This document shows positions 6,800 to 9,952 of a stretch of DNA of 9,952 nt, in pieces. The DNA lies in the NCBI GenBank assembly GCA_037380725.1, contig JARRRL010000062.1, positions 1-9,952 of the forward strand, written 5' to 3'. Position 1 is the stretch's first letter; each line of letters opens with the position of its first letter. Below the pieces are notes generated by a model. It had not been told where the DNA came from. It worked only from the letters and a program-made list of their open reading frames with translations, and did not search any database. This stretch comes from JARRRL01 sp037380725. Its GTDB lineage: Bacteria; Pseudomonadota; Gammaproteobacteria; Pseudomonadales; JANQJO01. Both the position numbers and the translations under genes were made by a program.

Positions 6800-9469
6800 T
6801 CAATTAAAACCGTATTTCTCACGGCGCTGATTGAACGCACTCTTACCACCTTCCAATATATCGGCTGCAAGCTCTTGAACTTTTGGCACATCAATAGCCC
6901 CTTGCTGCTCAGGCAAAATCATCCCCTTGCCTTCTCCAACACTTAACACACCAATCCATTCTGCATCACCGAATACAGGGATATTGGCATTGTGTGTGGC
7001 AAACAGAAATTGGCGACTTAATTTAGCGCTGCGGAGTTCTGCGACTATTCGATCAGCGATAAATGCATTATCCAAGTTATCCTCCGGCTGATCCAGAATC
7101 AGAGGGTCTTGGTTGTCCAAAAGCAATAAATGCAGAACGGCAGTACACTGCTGTCCTGTCGACAGTTCTTCAATTGGCCGAAATACCGCCTCTCGCTCTC
7201 CATGAGTGACATTGAGCTCTATGGCCATAGTGTCGGGTAGTTGCAACTCTTCCAGCTCTAATAGTTTCACTTCTGGCAGACGAATTAAGGCCGTAACAAC
7301 AGTACTGGATATGCCAAAGTTTAGGGTTAATTCTGCTTCCCCCTGGCGAATAGTCGCTGCAAGATTGCTGGGTGAAAAATCGCCTTCCAGTACCCAAGCC
7401 AGGCGCTTCGGCCCGACACCTTCTAAATTACATCCACTGAGAAAATGAACAAGCTCTTGGCGGTTTCCTTCGGGCTGCAAGGTAAGTCGAACCTTTTGCT
7501 CAAGCTTTCGCGTTAATCCCTTTACAGATTTCAAAATACTGGTCGCCCTAGCGCTCGTATGCTGATCTAGTTCCAACAACAACTTTTTACGCTGATTGTA
7601 CAGCTCACTAATTTGGGTCTGTCGATGTTGCAGTGTGGTTTGCTTAGGCCTGATCTGCTCAATTTGCTTCAATAACGTCTGATACTCTGCGCCAATTTGA
7701 CGCCCCGTTTTACCTTGGCTTGCAGGAATATCTTTAAAGGCTTTCTCTAGGTCTTGCTCTTCACTCTGCTGCCTTTCCGATAAAGATTGCTTAAGGGGCG
7801 CCAATTGTGTGTCTGCGTGCAGGGCAAGTTGTTCTAATTGCCCCAGTGCTTGTTGCACACCTGCTTTTAATGCATCCAAAATACCTCGCTGCTGCTTTAA
7901 CAAGTCAGCGTGAGGCAAGCTTTCCAAAGCACTATCGCTTAAAAAAACAGTATCAGGCAAGCTGTCTTTGAGCATTTCAATGGCGTCTTTTACGCGAGCA
8001 ACTTCTTCACCAACACGGTCATTCAGCTGCTTCTCTTTTTCCAGCTTGGGAATAATCTTCAGTTTTTCATCAATCCCCAACGCTTGATACTGCTTGGCTT
8101 GATCCAGCAGCTTGGGCAAGCGTTCCACCTCTGCTTCAGCATCGTCTTTTTGATTCAAGGCACGCTTGATGGATTCTCTATTTTCTTTAAGTTTTGCCAG
8201 CGCCTTGGCACGCTCTGCATCAAATTGCTCGTACTCACCTTCCAGGAAGCGTTCTATGAGCTGATTGCGGCTGTGTTCATCACGGGTCATTTCATAGATT
8301 TCGTTTTGCCCATAAAGCTCTATTCCCGGCAGCAGCTCGGTGGGATGGTAAGGTGAAATATTCCCTTGATCATCAACTACCACAGGTTGATTGCCATATT
8401 TTCGGCTAACCGTGAATTTTCGACCATGGAGAACGAATGAGCGCAGCGTAATTTCAACCATTCCTCGCTCATTGCCTAGGTTAGTATCAATAACACTATT
8501 ATGTTGTTTTAACGCATTTTGAGTCTTTGGCTTCAATGCGAACGCATAGCGGATACATTCCAGCAAGGTTGATTTGCCAGTGCCACGACCGCCAATGACC
8601 GCATTGAGGTGGTCAGACAACTCAACATCAACACCATCAAGATATCCACCAACAAAGCGAATACGCTCGATTGCGGAAGCATAACTTTTCGGCTTATCAG
8701 AATTCAAACGAACTCTTGACCCGGCGTCCAAAAAGGCTTGTTTAAAAGATGCAAAACAAGGCTTGGTCATCTTAATTAAACAGGAAGCACCCGACGCTTT
8801 AATGTCATCTGGTTTTGCAACATCCGAGGAATTGATAGCCGCCATTACTCGCTCACGGAGATAATGAGCCTCTTTATTAAGAAAGACCTTACGATAAAAA
8901 TCATTTTCTATTCCTTTGAGTTCTTCAATCGACTTATCTCCAGGTATCTGAGCCGCTACCAGTCCGGCATGCTTCCAGACATGATTCATCTTGCGATTTA
9001 ATACGCCATCATCATTGGTACAGTGCGCGGCATAGATAAAACCACCAATTTCGTTCACTTTATCGATTAGCTGAATTGCCGTTAAATTGGTAGGCAATAT
9101 GCCATCTTCAGGATCTAACAGGTCCAAGTGACCTAAAATTCGCTCAAGCTCTTGCGACGATTTTTCTTCATCAAACAAACAAACAAAATGTATTTTTTCG
9201 CTTGAAGCAATCTCGAATCCGGGAAATACAATGATTCCATTCTGATTAAATAATGTTCTAATCGAGTCAACGCCATCCACAGAGCCATGATTGGCCAAAC
9301 CGATGACTTCAATGCCTACCTCCAGTGCGGCATTTAACAATTGCTGATTATAGTCAGACTCAGACAGACTCTGCTGTTGCCCACGGTATTGAATGTAACC
9401 AGCTGGATTGACCTGCAACGCACATTTAAAAAAGCGTGCTTTTTTGTAGCTTTGCTGTTGCCCAGCCAT
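6800..9469 (-). CDS. TrlF-like PHP-domain/SMC-type AAA ATPase
   Basis: The 889-residue protein has an N-terminal PHP-like phosphoesterase fold (about 10-240) fused to an SMC-like ATPase. PHP motifs seen are GLANHG (H61), FPGFEI (E86), IHFVCLFD (H94) and YAAHC (H149), but the first motif, usually a DxHxH strand, reads CALQVNP (16-22), with Q19 and N21 where metal-binding histidines would sit. The ATPase part has Walker A GGRGTGKST (293-301), a long coiled coil (about 410-650), a signature STGQQ (770-774), Walker B LILDQPEDNLD (790-800) and ATHNAN with H826. ATG 9469 has an ideal AAGGAG 7 bases upstream. The start lies inside an HsdS-coding remnant and the AlbA_2 gene follows, a layout typical of accessory genes in type I restriction loci. 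A guard or nuclease-activation role is inference; the phosphoesterase may be inactive or altered. Confidence 0.85.
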   Translation of the reverse strand: MAGQQQSYKKARFFKCALQVNPAGYIQYRGQQQSLSESDYNQQLLNAALEVGIEVIGLANHGSVDGVDSIRTLFNQNGIIVFPGFEIASSEKIHFVCLFDEEKSSQELERILGHLDLLDPEDGILPTNLTAIQLIDKVNEIGGFIYAAHCTNDDGVLNRKMNHVWKHAGLVAAQIPGDKSIEELKGIENDFYRKVFLNKEAHYLRERVMAAINSSDVAKPDDIKASGASCLIKMTKPCFASFKQAFLDAGSRVRLNSDKPKSYASAIERIRFVGGYLDGVDVELSDHLNAVIGGRGTGKSTLLECIRYAFALKPKTQNALKQHNSVIDTNLGNERGMVEITLRSFVLHGRKFTVSRKYGNQPVVVDDQGNISPYHPTELLPGIELYGQNEIYEMTRDEHSRNQLIERFLEGEYEQFDAERAKALAKLKENRESIKRALNQKDDAEAEVERLPKLLDQAKQYQALGIDEKLKIIPKLEKEKQLNDRVGEEVARVKDAIEMLKDSLPDTVFLSDSALESLPHADLLKQQRGILDALKAGVQQALGQLEQLALHADTQLAPLKQSLSERQQSEEQDLEKAFKDIPASQGKTGRQIGAEYQTLLKQIEQIRPKQTTLQHRQTQISELYNQRKKLLLELDQHTSARATSILKSVKGLTRKLEQKVRLTLQPEGNRQELVHFLSGCNLEGVGPKRLAWVLEGDFSPSNLAATIRQGEAELTLNFGISSTVVTALIRLPEVKLLELEELQLPDTMAIELNVTHGEREAVFRPIEELSTGQQCTAVLHLLLLDNQDPLILDQPEDNLDNAFIADRIVAELRSAKLSRQFLFATHNANIPVFGDAEWIGVLSVGEGKGMILPEQQGAIDVPKVQELAADILEGGKSAFNQRREKYGFN

Positions 9470-9545
9470 ATTGACACTCCTTATTTAGTGGTTGCGCCAA
9501 GCGTATTTTCCCAGTCAGTAGTTCTTGAATCACACCCTGCTTGAT
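9426..9545 (-). pseudogene. hsdS: hsdS 3' remnant (type I restriction specificity subunit)
   Basis: The minus-strand frame reads IKQGVIQELLTGKIRLAQPLN.., matching the strongly conserved C-terminal end of HsdS proteins (pattern LKQGMMQELLTGKIRLV), the final helix after the second target recognition domain. The frame then runs on across the TrlF-like ATG to a stop at 9426-9428. Upstream of I (9545) the similarity ends at the edge of an IS6 remnant and no hsdS sequence reappears beyond it. Only about 20 residues are diagnostic. They are very characteristic, but too short to tell which hsdS allele or specificity was present. The fragment cannot make a functional specificity subunit. Confidence 0.65.
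9477..9482 (-). promoter_or_regulatory. Ribosome binding site of the TrlF-like gene
   Basis: AAGGAG on the minus strand, with a 7-base spacer to ATG 9469, fixes the start. It lies within the hsdS-derived reading frame, so in the ancestral locus the ATPase gene would have overlapped and been coupled to hsdS translation. Confidence 0.8.
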
Positions 9546-9562
9546 TGGTTCTAGGGAACTCT

Positions 9563-9730
9563 TTAAAACCTTTGGTTCGACGCATTTTCTCTTTTGCTGC
9601 GATCCTTTCGGATACTGCACTCTACCATCATTTCTTCACTGTTTCGGCAGCTCAGTTTATAAGCCAAGCACCAGCGAACACAGGTTAACAGAATATCTTT
9701 TGGAAAGTGTCGTTTGCGGAAACTGAACAT
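9563..9730 (-). pseudogene. Truncated IS6-family transposase, N-terminal part
   Basis: A 55-residue frame starts at ATG 9730 with MFSFRKRHFPKDILLTCVRW and continues CLAYKLSCRNSEEMMVE. This matches the N-terminal helix-turn-helix region of IS6-family transposases, whose typical pattern is F+GRHF..DIIL..VRWYL.Y.LSYR..EEMM.ER. After about residue 37 the family pattern is lost, and the frame ends as ..SKRENASNQRF at TAA 9563. The DDE catalytic residues are absent, so no active transposase can be made. The substitutions W-C for W-Y and LSC for LSY suggest additional decay. Confidence 0.65.
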
Positions 9731-9790
9731 TATTTGTCGACTAGTGTCTACAAGTGGCTAAGTAATAGATGATCGTACCAGGATGCCTTC

Positions 9791-9807
9791 ATTTTTGCGA
9801 CAGAACC
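9791..9807 (-). repeat. IS6-type terminal inverted repeat (left end)
   Basis: Read on the minus strand the sequence is GGTTCTGTCGCAAAAAT. The GGTTCTGtNGCAAA pattern is typical of IS6/IS240-group ends. It marks the junction between the element and the 3' flank of the partial gene at the right edge. Confidence 0.6.
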
Positions 9808-9851
9808 CATTTCAGACGTTGGAAGATCCGTGATAAAAAAAGGAACAAGCG

Positions 9852-9952
9852 CTACAAATCCACAGACATCAAACGATTGATGAGAAAATCCTTGATGTCA
9901 TCCAACGACTCCTTAATCACTGCTGGGTTGGTGGGATCAAAAGGATCGTCAC
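9852..9952 (-). CDS. Unrecognised protein, C-terminal fragment (runs off the window)
   Basis: A minus-strand frame enters from the right edge and encodes 32 residues, starting DDPFDPTNPAVIKESLDDIK and ending DFLINRLMSVDL, with TAG at 9852-9854. The composition is soluble, acidic and helix-friendly, like a genuine C terminus, but I cannot assign a family. A T-rich stretch (TTCCTTTTTTTATC on the minus strand) follows the stop and could help end transcription. The IS6 terminal repeat lies 44 bases downstream. The fragment is short, so a chance open frame is possible. Confidence 0.45.
   Translation of the reverse strand, partial: DDPFDPTNPAVIKESLDDIKDFLINRLMSVDL

Larger units (their letters stand above)
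9546..9807 (-). mobile_element. Internally deleted IS6-family insertion sequence
   Basis: On the minus strand the element opens with GGTTCTGTCGCAAAAAT (9807-9791), like IS6/IS240-type terminal repeats, followed after about 60 bases by the transposase start. The coding region jumps from N-terminal sequence (to about 9620) to C-terminal-like sequence IAAKEKMRRTKGFKEF in another frame (to about 9558), so the catalytic core is gone. The right end is degenerate: only AGAACC (9551-9546) matches the mirrored repeat, and hsdS sequence starts immediately after. The flanks (CTGAAATG upstream, AATCAAGC downstream) show no 8-bp target duplication, which fits an adjacent deletion rather than a simple insertion. 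An intact IS6 element is about 0.8 kb; this is about 0.26 kb. Confidence 0.6.

Noticed and set aside
6774..6803. TTG 6803 as start of the AlbA_2 protein, overlapping the TrlF-like stop
   Set aside because: The ATG at 6773 has a close GGGGGAG ribosome site and begins at the domain boundary; the extra ten residues look like translated leader.
5424..9807. A functional composite transposon bounded by two IS6 copies
   Set aside because: Neither copy keeps a catalytic core, the left relic has no terminal repeats, and no target duplication is seen, so mobility in the present state is not supported.

Overview
The window looks like an accessory region of a proteobacterial chromosome, probably gammaproteobacterial. 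The reasons are the integron-type recombination-site fragments with small cassette-like genes, the ATTCCCGC..GCGGGAAT palindrome common in Proteobacteria, and the protein families present. The exact taxon cannot be read from the sequence. No rRNA, intact tRNA or CRISPR array was found.

Left part (1-1689, + strand): decayed integron-cassette-like DNA. The window opens with the 3' tail of an attC site (R' box GTTAGGC at 17-23). Next come a frameshifted three-helix membrane protein (30-433), a structured non-coding stretch that may be a group II intron fragment on the minus strand, a second attC-like right half, a small frameshifted protein of about 90 aa (721-994), and an apparently intact MAPEG-family membrane protein (994-1398) that overlaps it by one base. 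A lone attC-like left half, an 11-bp perfect hairpin and the palindrome close the region. Both frameshifts are repaired by changing one base in a four-base homopolymer.

Middle (1690-5310, - strand): one very large gene for a YhaN-like, SMC/Rad50-type coiled-coil ATPase, with an 18-bp x 4 in-frame repeat. The metallophosphoesterase (YhaO/SbcD type) that normally accompanies such ATPases is absent from the window.

Right part (5311-9952, mostly - strand): a two-gene operon of a PHP-like/AAA ATPase of TrlF type (6800-9469) followed by an AlbA_2/GHKL ATP-binding protein (5553-6773). The trlF-like start codon and ribosome binding site lie inside a sequence that encodes the characteristic C-terminal end of a type I restriction specificity subunit (HsdS). 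The rest of hsdS is missing and is replaced by an internally deleted IS6-family element (about 9546-9807). A second IS6-like transposase C-terminal relic lies on the opposite strand just beyond the other end of the operon (about 5424-5510). The simplest reading is that these two genes are the accessory module of a former type I restriction-modification locus whose hsdM, hsdS and hsdR parts were removed by IS6-associated rearrangements. The truncated 3' end of an unrecognised gene enters at the right edge.
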